From: Vespa crabro
Taxonomy: Eukaryota; Arthropoda; Insecta; Hymenoptera; Vespidae
Assembly (NCBI RefSeq): GCF_910589235.1
Contig: NC_060966.1
Location: 3,272,820-3,336,819 of the forward strand
DNA: 64,000 nt
Reading direction: 5' to 3'
Shown here: piece by piece, positions 48,203-58,835 of the stretch
Position numbering within the stretch: position 1 is the first letter of the stretch
How the letters are laid out: each line of letters starts with the position of its first letter
The notes under the pieces: generated by a model
Told to the model about the DNA's origin: nothing
The model's input: the letters and a program-made list of their open reading frames with translations, nothing else
Databases searched by the model: none
Program-made: the position numbers and the translations under genes

Positions 48203-48480
48203 TGAGGGAGAGGAAGAAGGTGGGGAACCCAGAGGCGAGTCTGTAATCAGTAGCTCCCTGCCGACACCAGGACGAACGCTTCCACTGTAACGAGAGGACT
48301 GGTTCCTTTGCTCGCCGAATCAGGGTCCCCGTGGCCGTAGCAGTCGGAATCGAAGCAGAGGGCCAATTACTCGAACGTCTTCACTCCCGGGGCGCCTGGC
48401 GTCCCACTGGGACCATGGCATCTGGCATCGAGTCGGGCCCTCTCTTCTACACCTCAACCCTCTTTCTTCTTATTCCTTTT
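48203..48480. other. GC-richest island of the window's second half
   Basis: About 270 bp with many CG and CCC/GGG runs (CCCGGGGCGCCTGGCGTCCC). A plus-strand frame (48331-48654) reads QLLERLHSRGAWRPTGTMAS in its complex part before entering TTCC repeats. The composition is exon-like or CpG-element-like, but no homology is recognised. Confidence 0.3.
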
Positions 48481-48502
48481 TTCATTTTTTTTTCTTCTTT
48501 TC

Positions 48503-48558
48503 TTACTTCCTTACTTCCTTACTTCCTTACTTCCTTACTTCTTTACTTCCTTACTTTC
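48503..48558. repeat. (TTACTTCC)n octamer array
   Basis: Seven copies of an 8-bp unit, two with one substitution. Confidence 0.93.
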
Positions 48559-49082
48559 TCACTCCCAGACTTTGTTCCTTCTTCCTGTATATCAGACGAA
48601 ATTTATTATGTTACCTATAAATTTACTTCGTATTTAACATATATTGTCGATTAAATTATCTGTATTTTTTGTTGGATCAAAAGAGAGATCGTTCGGATAT
48701 TAAGATTTTTGTTAATTCATCGATTAAGAAACATTTATTATTGTATTGAAAGTTTTCGTTTTGATTTTTGGAACTTGATGAATGAAATTTAATTAATTGG
48801 ATTTTGATTTTTTATGTATAATATGATTTGAAGTATAACGTGAATCGATCATTTGAAATGATATAGCACATTGTCACATTCATTTTCACTGTCTTATCCT
48901 ATTTAATTCTTATAATTTACGCATACAAAAGTATGAAATATTGATTATCGTTAAAAAAGTACAAAAAAGAAAATAAAAAATTCAAAGAAATATTAGATCC
49001 ACATATATAATTAATTTAAATATTTAGATCTTAGATTTCTTAAAGATAATTGTTCTTTATCGAACAAAAATGATTAATTATC

Positions 49083-49085
<3 letters not shown>
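48559..49085. other. AT-rich non-coding stretch
   Basis: Nothing recognised. Confidence 0.6.

Positions 49086-49114
<29 letters not shown>
49086..49114. repeat. Poly-A run (29 nt)
   Basis: Longest uninterrupted homopolymer I see in the window. It might mark the 3' end of an old retrotransposed copy, but no coding remnant or SINE/LINE body is recognised upstream. Confidence 0.9.
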
Positions 49115-49116
<2 letters not shown>

Positions 49117-49920
49117 AAAGCGAAAAAAAAATCGAACGAACTTAGACCCAAATAGACATTAATCTGAATACTTTAAATCTTCGAAACTCTTATTTTACAG
49201 ATGATAGAATAGTTTCTACAAATTTTTCACGTTTCTAATTTCACGTTCGGTCACTGTCTGTCCCACTCTATAAAAGGTTAATTAAGGACCTTGAAATCGT
49301 TCTCAAGTGAATGAGAACGGTAGGGTTTGCTCGATTCACATTCTCTCAGATCGATTTCACGGTGTGAAAGTATACCGGAGGAGTCGAATAGCCACGATCA
49401 TTGGAGGAGACCACGTAGAACCTATCCCCAAGGCAAATCATGAGAAGAGTTCTCGATCATTATTCCGTTATTCTTTTTCTTACCTAATTAGGTCAGTCCG
49501 TAAACTAGAGTTCGGTAGAGTGGCGCGCGGCATTCGTTCCCCTATGGCTTAACGAGCCTGATTTATAGCGTTCTAAACGGCATACCGTTCTCCTCCTCCC
49601 CCCCCACAATCATCTTCTCTCACCCTCCCCCCCCAGTCACTTTCTCTCTCTCTTCTTCTCTCTCTCTTTCTTGATTATGAATACACGAGGCGACGGGGGA
49701 GATTCATCGTAAAGTCGTTAGGCAAGGCGAATTATCAACGTGATAATTCGTGCCAATGTACGAAAGTGGTCTTGAATGTAAACGTTATCCGTTCATCCAG
49801 AAAGTTGATTGTCTCGTTCTCTTCGTCATCTTAACGGTCTACAATTTTCTTGATTACGACGGTCATTTCGTTTAACATACCCTTGTAGGTATTTTATATA
49901 ACGAGAATTATGTGGCATAT
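49115..49920. other. GC-richer island with C-runs, TATA-like motif and hairpin
   Basis: Contains TATAAAAG at 49269-49276. A plus-strand 81-codon frame (49307-49552) is not repeat-derived (VCSIHILSDRFHGVKVYRRS) and has no known domain. Two C8 runs lie at 49598-49605 and 49627-49634, and a perfect 10-bp-arm hairpin at 49728-49750. No function can be assigned. Confidence 0.35.
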
Positions 49921-50480
49921 AAAGCAAAATTAGCAAGGACGGTGCTACCTGTTTGATAAAACGACCATTATAACTCCTTTTTTACTTGGCATTTTTAATA
50001 CATATATATTTATATACATTTTTAATACATATATATTTATATACATATATATTTAATATATATATATATGTATATGTATATATTATATTATATTATAAAA
50101 AAAGTGTTAAAGATAACAAATAGCTTATTCGTGTCTTGGTTAGGAAACGATTTCGTCTATATGTAAGTAAATGTTTTTCGTTAATACATAAAATAAAGAA
50201 AATTAATGATATAATTTATGATGATTTGAATATCGAATGTATCGTGTAAGAGATCGATCGATCAAACGAATAAAAAATACGACGGAGACGAATGAAATTT
50301 ATTTTTGCTTGTTTATTTATTTATTTATTTTTTGTTTGTTTTTTGTTGCTTTTAAAACCATCAACCATCGGGATTCGGGATAGCATAAAAATGAGTGGAC
50401 AAGAAAAAGGAAAGAAAAAAACAAAATAAGAAAGAAAAAAAAGAAACGACGATTGATAAAATAAATTCGCTATTTCCTTT
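49921..50480. other. AT-rich non-coding stretch
   Basis: A ~27-bp unit (TTTTTAATACATATATATTT) is repeated at about 49992-50044, followed by TA-rich sequence. TTTA repeats lie at about 50302-50330. No gene. Confidence 0.65.
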
Positions 50481-50660
50481 AGTTCTTTTCTATTAGATCT
50501 CAACGATCCGGAACTTCGTGAGAAAAAACGAAGGAGCAGTCAGAATATGTGGCATGGCATTTTCGAGAGCCGGTTCAAGGGCACTCCCCATCGAGACTGT
50601 CGTTAGTTGGTCAACTATAAAAAGTTGGACTTAATAAAATCAATATTAATTGTCGTAACA
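50481..50660. other. GC-richer segment left of a long GA block
   Basis: About 150 bp of complex sequence; no frame of note. Confidence 0.45.
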
Positions 50661-50661
50661 A

Positions 50662-50789
50662 AAAGAGAAAGAGAAAGAGAGACAAAGAGAGAAGAAGTTG
50701 AAGATGAGAAAGAGAAAAAGAGACAGAGAATGAAGTTGAGAAAGAGAGAAAGAGAGACAAAGAGAGAGACAAAGAGAGAAGTTGAAGAT

Positions 50790-50833
<44 letters not shown>

Positions 50834-50995
50834 AAGAGAGAAGTTGAAGATGAGAAAGAGACAAGAAAATGATCGTCCAAATCGAACGAACGAAACAACG
50901 AAAGAACGAATGCAAGAAAATAAAAATAAAAAGAGAGAGAGAGAGAGAGAGAGGGGCAGAAAGATAGAGAGAGAGATAGAAAGAGAGAGAGAGAT
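50662..50995. repeat. Long GA-rich block with an internal GAAGTTGAAGATGA repeat
   Basis: GA/GAAA tracts separated by AGAAGTTGAAGATGA(G)AAAG segments near 50691, 50779 and 50840. This is a minisatellite superimposed on the microsatellite. The 149-codon plus frame (Arg/Glu) and the 159- and 130-codon minus frames (Ser/Leu) are its translations. Confidence 0.9.
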
Positions 50996-51180
50996 GCTAG
51001 CCCGCACGGTTTACGCATTGAATATTCAAGCGAATCGGCTAAAAAGCTGTTTATGAGTCGGTCGTTGCTAAGCTGTTCTGTTTTTTGCAAGTATCCTTAA
51101 AGATCTTCGAGACGATCGCTAACCTCTACGATTGCGTAAACGAAGACAGCCGATTAATTACTATAATAACTTTACCTATC
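50996..51180. other. GC-richer segment right of the GA block
   Basis: About 150 bp of complex sequence, unrecognised. Confidence 0.45.
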
Positions 51181-52200
51181 ATCTTTATTTGAAGAAAAAA
51201 GTTATTATGTCTGTACGCGTACGTGTGTTTGGGGAACTACATATTTGTGTATGTGTGTAATCTATAGGTGTGTATCTGTGTAAATTCTTTTTTAACATAT
51301 TATACGAGGCATATCCATATTTTCTACTCTTACATGTTCATCAATTGTGTCTTATTAATTTCAACGTGACGTCATGACATTCCATTACATCGTTGTTTAC
51401 TATTATTACTGTCATTTTTATATACGATAAAAAAATACCATCTGTCTGATAATCCTTTTAAATTATTTATAACTTAATTTTTATTTTCACGTGTGTGCGC
51501 GTGTTTGTCCGTTTATTAATACAGAATGTGTTTAAATAAAATTTTCGAAGAAGTTTTTAGGTGACTTTAAAAAATTCAATTATTCTTTTTCAAATACTTT
51601 TCAATTCACATTGTTCCTTTGTATTGTAAAATTACAAGTGTAGGAATATTTTTATAAATATTTTATATCATTTAAATCTAGGATCTTTTTATAATTAAAT
51701 AAAAAGGAAAAAAAAAGAGAGAGAGAAATTCGACCTAAAATATCTCGACCAAAGATAATAACAATTAATTGATTTATTATCATATTATATTATTTATTTA
51801 TTATTATATTATTTATATCAATATTACTTAGTATCGGTATAATTATACTACGTTAAAAAAAAAAAAAGAAGAAAAACAAGGAAACAAAAAAAAGCCCATT
51901 TGTATATCGAATCTTCCTTTAATATATAAGTTATATGCTAGTCATGGGGAATTTTTTATATTCACATGTTCGTTGATTAATTTCAAAATGGAGCGTTCCT
52001 TTTGAAACCGTTGTTTAGTTAATGTCACTCATCATTTTTACATAAATGTAAAGAAGAAACGGCTATGTGTCTGAGAATCCTATTTAACGCATTATACGAT
52101 GATTATGGGGTTTTGCTTGAGGTTATCCTTTACACTGTTATTTGTCTATAGAAAAGATTTCTTTATGCATTAAAGGATAATCACCCGGTATAATTCATTA
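51181..52200. repeat. Diverged direct duplication (~640-650 bp apart)
   Basis: Blocks shared in order between about 51300-51465 and 51940-52090 are ACATGTTC, TTAATTTCAA, CGTTGTTTA, TGTCA...CATTTTTA and TGTCTGA(T/G)AATCCT. A CATTATACGA block occurs at about 52090 and a similar one at 51300. Composition is higher-complexity than most arrays here, so the match is unlikely to be chance. Confidence 0.55.
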
Positions 52201-52234
52201 AAATGTTATTTCTCAGTTTACTCATTATTTCGCA

Positions 52235-52238
<4 letters not shown>

Positions 52239-52285
<47 letters not shown>
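52239..52285. repeat. (AT)n microsatellite
   Basis: About 22 AT units. Confidence 0.97.
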
Positions 52286-52287
<2 letters not shown>

Positions 52288-52596
52288 CGTATATATATCA
52301 TGTTACGTGCTAGTAAATCAATTTTCGTAATGAAATAAACAACGGTGTAAAAAAATTGTGTCATATTGATTTACGTAGAATATATTGTAGTATATAAAAA
52401 ATGTTGATTGCTATTAAAAAAAAAAAAAAAAGATGCTACGAAATAATACTTGAAAACTATCAATGAAAAACTAAAAATGAAAGCCGATAAATGATATTTA
52501 ACACTTTTGAAATCAAATAACTCTTCTTTGAACAATTTCAAACAAAAATATCGTATTTTCGAAATAAAAATTATATTAGGATATATTATTATTATA
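52286..52596. other. AT-rich stretch
   Basis: Nothing recognised. Confidence 0.6.
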
Positions 52597-52728
52597 TTAG
52601 ATGGACCGGAAAGTAATGTCGTTTCTGCGCATGTCGATATTTGATTCTGATTAAAAATAAAAACTTCTTAAAAATTTATTCGTTTGAATTTAATTTAAGA
52701 AAGCGACATTACTTTCCGATCCACCTAA
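52597..52728. mobile_element. Mariner-type MITE (132 bp)
   Basis: Left TIR 52597-52625 begins TTAGATGGACCGGAAAGTAA; right TIR 52699-52728 in reverse complement begins TTAGGTGGATCGGAAAGTAA. The two agree over about 29 bp with two substitutions and one 1-bp indel, and both continue into TGTCG...TTTC. The dinucleotide TA flanks both ends (52595-52596 and 52729-52730), the target-site duplication typical of the Tc1/mariner superfamily. The ~73-bp interior is AT-rich and has no coding potential, so the element is non-autonomous. TIR identity is high, so insertion is recent relative to the other repeats. Confidence 0.85.
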
Positions 52729-53380
52729 TATTATATTTAGTATAATTTAAACTTAAAAGAATATTAAAAAGAAATAGAATGAAATAAGATTAAAAAAAAA
52801 GCAATATATATATATATACATACTTAAGCGTATAACTTTAAAATTATATAGCTTTATAAAGGATTAAATATAACAAGTAAATGTAACTTTTTCCATATTT
52901 TTCGAACTATGTGATATTTAATTAATTATGAAGACAAACAAGAAAATAAAAATGAAAAGAATAAAAAAATAATAAACATGTAAACAGATGTCTCGTTTTA
53001 TTATGAATACAAAGTTACGATTTTTTTTTTCGAACATTCACGCACATACATACATGCATATTTGTATACACACATTCATACATACATATATACATACATA
53101 CATACGTATACAAATACATGAACCATTGAGCAATGAAAATGTTCAAAGACACAACACATTCATCCTAGCAATTTTGTTATTATATGAAATACATATAAAA
53201 GAAGAAAGAAAAATAAAAACAAAATAAAAGAAAAAACGAAAAAAAAAAGAAACAAAAAAAGAAAACGAAATGAATATACATTGATAATTCTCAACTTTTT
53301 GAAAGAATTAATGATCTTTGTATATATTCGATTTTGTCTTTTTAATTACAATAAATCATCTTAAGAAGCAATTGTTTTTC
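52729..53380. other. AT-rich non-coding stretch
   Basis: TA run (about 52804-52820), ATACATAC repeats (about 53043-53115) and an A-rich tract (53195-53270). No gene. Confidence 0.65.
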
Positions 53381-53631
53381 GTGGAAATGATCGTCTCATG
53401 TCCGATGATCCCGACAGCGGGATGAAGAAGAAGAGAAAGTCGATAGTGAAGAAATTCGATAAAAAGAATTCAATGATGGTAAGGTAGAAAAGAAGAAGAG
53501 GCTATAACGACAGCTTGAATCTTCACTTTTATAACGTCACGGTGATCGAGGCTCGTTCACGGTATTAGCCAATGATTCAGCGGATCTCTTCGCCATCGAC
53601 AATTTCTTCCATCGTAAGCATCTTATGTCTT

Positions 53632-53633
<2 letters not shown>
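53381..53633. other. GC-richer island left of a CT tract
   Basis: About 240 bp of moderately complex sequence with purine-rich patches. No recognised frame. Confidence 0.4.
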
Positions 53634-53676
<43 letters not shown>

Positions 53677-53710
53677 ATCTATCTATCTATCTTTCTCTCT
53701 CTTTTTTTCT
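53634..53710. repeat. (CT)n/(ATCT)n microsatellite
   Basis: CT, then ATCT at about 53670-53690, then CT. Confidence 0.95.
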
Positions 53711-53940
53711 GCCATCTCATGACCATCTCTCTTACTCTTCTTCTCAAACCACCATTTCTCTTGGACTACCGTTTAAGACGTCGTACGAACATAGTGTATC
53801 ATTCGAAGTGAATATTTTCTATAGCTTTTAAACTGTCCCGCAAAGAAATATGGTGATACATTGGTAAGACGTATAATAAGTAAAATATGATTTTATTCGA
53901 TAGGAATTAACAATCTATCTTGATGCATCTTTATAGTTAA
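53711..53940. other. Mixed stretch
   Basis: Complex to about 53840, then AT-rich. No gene recognised. Confidence 0.5.
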
Positions 53941-53944
53941 CAGT

Positions 53945-53957
53945 TATATATATATAT

Positions 53958-54022
<65 letters not shown>
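53945..54022. repeat. (TA)n microsatellite
   Basis: The longest TA array of the window, about 38 units with one GA interruption near 53959. Confidence 0.97.
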
Positions 54023-54024
<2 letters not shown>

Positions 54025-55780
54025 TATCGTTTCATTGGGCACGATCTTAACTCATAGGTATGCACATACACATTTTGTTTTATTATGTTATATTTGGATT
54101 TAAGATTTATGATCGTTAAAATGATGAATTTTTTTTAATGGTGAATATTCCGTCGTTCAGATTTATTTCGTAATTTTATAGACTCTTTATTCGATTTCGA
54201 TCAGGTATTATATAAATATTATATGGGTATTATGGTATTACGATGGTAAGGAATTTTAATTGTCATTCGAAATTCTTTAGTTATTCTTAATGGTTGAATA
54301 TTTTTTAAATTCTTAATTTAATCATATTCATATTTATTACAAATCTTATAAAATAGTAAAATAAATTTAATGCGATATAAAGAATTTAATTATTATTAGA
54401 AATTTCTTCTGCGAATTCGAACGAAATTTTCGGAGATTTAATATGGAGAATATAATATAATATAATACAATACAAAAGAATTTTCTCGCGATTAACATCG
54501 TTTCAATTTAATTCTATTATTAATTTAATTTAATTTAATTTAATTTAATTTAATTTAATGTAATTCTTCTGTTTTAATTTCTTTTTATTTGTCGTTTACA
54601 TTTGTCACAGATCTTACAACAAATATAATACAATGTAAATTGTTTTAATAATAATAAAGATCAAGGTCATATGACGAATGATTATTAAACGATATAATGA
54701 GTTAATCGATGGTGGACAAAATTTCAACTCAAAAGAATTTCGATCAGTTGTACATATAAAGCACAAAGTCTAGATTTTAAGATAATCTTTTCAAGAATCT
54801 ATTTCTTTTCTGTCAGATTTTTTTTTTGTTTTCTTTTTTTTATGTGAAAATATAAATGAAAAAAGATTGGAAATGATTTTATTCATGAAATAATTGAAAA
54901 CGATATATGAGAAAGGAAGATTTCTTCTTTTAATCTATGTATCATTATTTCTTGTGAATTTATTTTTGTAATTAAACAATTAAATATAAATTAAACAAAC
55001 TATAATAACAATAACGATTCAACGAGTATTATTCAATGCAAGCTGTATAACAATTCAACGATTAATAATTCAATAATTATTACTTATTGTTATCTCAATA
55101 ATTATCACTTAATTTAACAAAGTTAATTTCTTTTTGTGATTAACACTTCAACAATTAAAAAATAATGAAACAATTGTAAGAACGACTAATCAACAATACA
55201 ATAACTCAACAAGTACTACTCAGCTTAAAAGCTGTATCATAATTGCACTAAATAACTCAATAATAAATTAAATACAGTTCAATAATAAACTAAATACAAT
55301 TCAACAACTCAACAACTATACAAAAACTAATTACTATTCAAGTCAAAAGCTGTGGAACAACTCAACGATTACGCGACAAATTAGTAATTATGTAATAATT
55401 ACTAATCAATAACTAATTGACCATACCAACTAATAATGATTACTGTTCAATTACATTTTAATTGATCAATTATATCTTAATTAGATCTTGATTGATCACT
55501 GAATAAATCTCATTTGTCATCTTCAATATATTATGTTATAAATTATTCAAATAATCATAGTGACGAGAAATTTTATACGTCATTGACTTATTGTTTGCTT
55601 CTAAATAAAACAATTTATTATATCTTCACTGCATACAAACATTGTTATCAGATAATGACACTTTTCGATAGGATAAACATATAAAGATATAATGTATTAA
55701 TAACAGAAAGGGAAATAAGTGTTTAGTCATTTATGAATTAAATCTATATAACTAATTAAAAATTTTGTATTTCATAAATT
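54023..55780. other. AT-rich non-coding stretch
   Basis: A pentamer array (AATTT)n lies at 54521-54559. The segment 55000-55460 is rich in recurring CAACAATT/ACTCAACAA/AGCTGTAT motifs (AGCTGTAT near 55040 and 55231, AGCTGTGG near 55346), a decayed tandem repeat of uncertain period. No coding frame. Confidence 0.6.
54521..54559. repeat. (AATTT)n pentamer array
   Basis: About eight units. Confidence 0.95.
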
Positions 55781-55796
55781 AAAAAATATATAAAAT

Positions 55797-55834
<38 letters not shown>

Positions 55835-55954
55835 CATTATATGTATGTATATATATATATATACATATAATGTTTTTTAATTAAAGTTCTGATTGTAAAA
55901 TAAACAAATATCATTTCATTATATCATAATAAATGGTACAAAAATGAATACTTA

Positions 55955-56026
<72 letters not shown>

Positions 56027-56240
56027 TATATATACATATATTTAGATGTATAGTTATCCCAATATATCTATCGAGAACAGTAAAATTAGATACTTTTATT
56101 GAAAAATAATAAATTGATTTGTAAATAAATATTTATTTATAAATTAACCCCATATAGCTATGGAAAATTGTAAAAGTAAAAATTCTGATTGTAAAATAAA
56201 TAAGTGTCATTTTATTATATTATAATAAACTTCTTATTAA
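55781..56240. repeat. TA arrays, long hairpin and a short diverged duplication
   Basis: An inverted repeat at 55833-55874 (AACATTATATGTAT / ATACATATAATGTT) encloses a TA run. A pure AT array lies at about 55957-56019. TTCTGATTGTAAAATAAA and the following ATCATTT(C/T)ATTATAT-like text occur at about 55889 and again at about 56183. Confidence 0.75.
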
Positions 56241-56820
56241 TATATATTTAAACTCTTTACTTATATTCAAAAATCACTTCTATTAATTTGATCAGTATAT
56301 TTTATTCATTAATGTTAAATAATTTTGCAAAATTAATAGTCAGTATATATATACGAATATTTTGATCATTATTTATAATAAAATATTAATACGTAATACA
56401 AGTGATCACTATAAATAATGAAGTGTCAAGATTACGTCTGGGTTAGATCCGAGTATATTGTATAAATGCTTATGATTCAATTTACATAAAATATTGACAA
56501 ATTATTATATTTACATTGAAAATATTTTCATTAAAACACTTTTTGCATTAACAATAATACTGACTATCCTTATCGTATACTGATATTTTATTATAAACAC
56601 TAATGATTTATTTAAAATATCAATTTATTCAATATATTTGAAAATATTGATACCCAATAAATAGTCCCTTAAAAAAAAAAAAATAAATAAATAAATAAAT
56701 AAAAAAGAAAAAAAAAACCATATTTACAAAAATCAACCGACAAAAGAAAAAAGAAAAATATAAAAAGAAAGGAAAAATATTCATCAAAAAAAAAAAATAT
56801 TTCCACGGAAAGAAAATTGT
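56241..56820. other. AT-rich non-coding stretch
   Basis: AAAT tetranucleotides and A-runs at about 56670-56720 and 56780-56800. No gene. Confidence 0.6.
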
Positions 56821-56986
56821 TCGAAGCAACGAGCAGGAAAATGAATAACGCACAATTATCGGCTTTGATTGAAACAAATTTTCATCCTGAAAAGATGAAA
56901 ACGTTCGCGGAAGAAAGTGGTGAACCACGGGAGTTCCTGGCAATGAAACGTTTCAAAGGTCAAAAGAGATTCTTTTCACGATTTGG

Positions 56987-56989
<3 letters not shown>
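56821..56989. other. Complex segment left of a CT tract
   Basis: A plus-strand frame (56817-57092) begins MFEATSRKMNNAQLSALIET and stays non-repetitive for about 55 residues before entering CT-encoded Ser/Leu. No known domain is recognised. It is among the better-composed frames in the window but too short to call. Confidence 0.25.

Positions 56990-57022
<33 letters not shown>
56990..57022. repeat. (CT)n microsatellite
   Basis: About 16 CT units. Confidence 0.95.
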
Positions 57023-57026
<4 letters not shown>

Positions 57027-57094
57027 CTTTCGATCAGATTTTTCTTCTCGCAAACGAAGAGAAAACGAGGAAAGATTTGTCTCGTTTCTTAAGT

Positions 57095-57330
57095 GGGAAA
57101 GAAGAAGAAGAAGAAGAAAATATGAAGAAGAAAAGATGAAGAGGAAAAAGATAAAGAAGAAGAAGAAGATGATGAAGAAGAAGAAGAAGAAGAAGAAAAA
57201 GATGAAGAAGAAGAAGAAGAAGAAGAGAAAGAAGAAGAGGAAAAATAAGAAGAAGAAAGATAGAAATGGAGAGAGTGAAAGAAATGAGAAAGAAGAGTGT
57301 GTATGAGAGAAAGAGAGAGAAAGAGAGAAG
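57095..57330. repeat. (GAA)n-rich tract with a GA tail
   Basis: GAAGAA/GATGAA units to about 57265, then GAGA at about 57305-57330. Lys/Glu (plus) and Ser/Phe (minus) frames are its translations. Confidence 0.93.
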
Positions 57331-57660
57331 TTGAAGCCACGCGTGGATCTTCGCAGGCTTTTAGAGAGGGGCAAAGAGGTAGACGTGATGAATTCTCGCG
57401 ATTAACGCGTCAACGTGGAAGAGCGTGTTTAATCAGCACGAGGAGAAGACGCTGCGGGGCGTCCGCATTCGAATTGCGCCGGTCCTGTCGTTCCTAACCC
57501 CCTTTTTCAAAACTCTTTGTACACCCTGTCATAAATAACGGGACGCTTCGAGGGGCTCGAAATATGTCACGGGGTTGATGACGTAATTGTGAATTATGGA
57601 TGTTGGTTATTGTCTCGGGATTTGAACTAATCATTACGTTCATTGATAGACTTTGAGTGC
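57331..57660. other. GC-richer island right of the GAA tract
   Basis: About 330 bp of CG-containing sequence. A plus-strand frame (57297-57497) carries Arg-rich RERERKREVEATRGSSQAFR from the tract into the island. No motif is recognised. ACACCCTGTCAT at 57524-57535 resembles a short transposon-end motif but has no partner. Confidence 0.35.
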
Positions 57661-58039
57661 AGTTATAACGAGCACCGATTGAATTTCTTCTTTTTTGTCT
57701 TTTTTTTTTTTCTTCTTTTTTCCTTTTCTTTCGCTTCTTCTTTCTTTTTCTTTTTTTTCTTTTTCTTTTTTTTCTTTTTCTTTTTTTCATCATCATGTTT
57801 TAAAGACACATTATTGAATATGATTTATTTAATATTATAAAATTATTAATATTGATTATTAATATTAAAATTATTCTGATATATGAATATATCTGAAAAG
57901 AATCATAAAATTATTCATATAATTAATATCTTAAAACAAATAATATTAATTATTATTGAATATCATTTATTTAATATTATAAATTAAAAAAACTTGATTT
58001 TAATATATATATTTTATATTATGACATATATTTTAATTA

Positions 58040-58104
<65 letters not shown>

Positions 58105-58600
58105 AAAGACTTATTTAGTATATTTATTATATAAATAATTTATTCAATATTATAAAATTATCAATAAAATAAATATTATAATTATTAATATCAATTAACA
58201 TTGAATATGATATATTTAATATTACAAATAAAGGAAATCTTTTTTCAAAGATTAAAGATAATATTTTAATTATTCGATTATATATATATATATATATATT
58301 TTTTTTTTAACATACACTACGAAAGATAACATTTTATTACAAAATTTTATATACATATTTATATATATATATATATTTTTTGTCATATTCTTTCCTTCTT
58401 TTTTCCTTTTCTTTCGCTTCTTTTTTCTTTTTCTTTCTTTAATCATCATGTTTTAAAGACACATTATTGAATATGATTTATTTAATATTATAAAATTATT
58501 AATATTGATTATTAATATTAAAATTATTCATATAATTAATATCTTGAAATATATAAAATAAAAGAAATAAATAAATATATATATATATATATATATATTT
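57661..58600. repeat. Direct duplication (~653 bp apart) with a deletion in the second copy
   Basis: Segments at about 57715-57943 and 58395-58551 match closely: a T/C-rich run with TTCCTTTTCTTTCGCTTCTT, then CATCATGTTTTAAAGACACA (57791 and 58444), then TTATTGAATATGATTTATTT and following. The second copy lacks about 45 bp; in the first copy this piece lies between two occurrences of AAAATTATTC. Shorter related pieces occur near 57955 and 58200. Confidence 0.82.
58048..58102. repeat. (AT)n microsatellite
   Basis: About 26 AT units, inside the duplicated region. Confidence 0.97.
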
Positions 58601-58835
58601 CTTTTTTCAATACACAATGCTCTTAATTTATTTGATCATGTAAATTACCTCATACATTTATGGTATTAAACCATAACATATATGTTAACGAGTTTTAAAA
58701 TATACTTCGTTGCAGTTGTCCAACTTCATTTAACGAATCAATTCATTTGATCGATTACGATTTTATAATTCTACGTAAAATTTTTTTTTCATATCTCAAA
58801 TATTCCGATACAATTTCATCGAGCTAAGAACAAGC
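58601..58835. other. AT-rich stretch
   Basis: Nothing recognised. Confidence 0.55.

Noticed and set aside
48057..48654. Two adjacent plus-strand frames as exons of a GC-rich gene
   Set aside because: Each has under about 45 residues outside simple repeats, no recognisable domain and no convincing splice sites.
49086..49114. Poly-A tail of a retrotransposon or processed pseudogene
   Set aside because: No coding remnant, SINE-like promoter box or target duplication upstream; long A runs are common in the window.
50607..51090. Frames of 149 (plus), 159 and 130 (minus) codons
   Set aside because: Translations of the GA-rich block in different frames.
57524..57535. ACACCCTGTCAT as a transposon terminus
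   Set aside because: It resembles common insect transposon ends, but no partner was found within a plausible distance.
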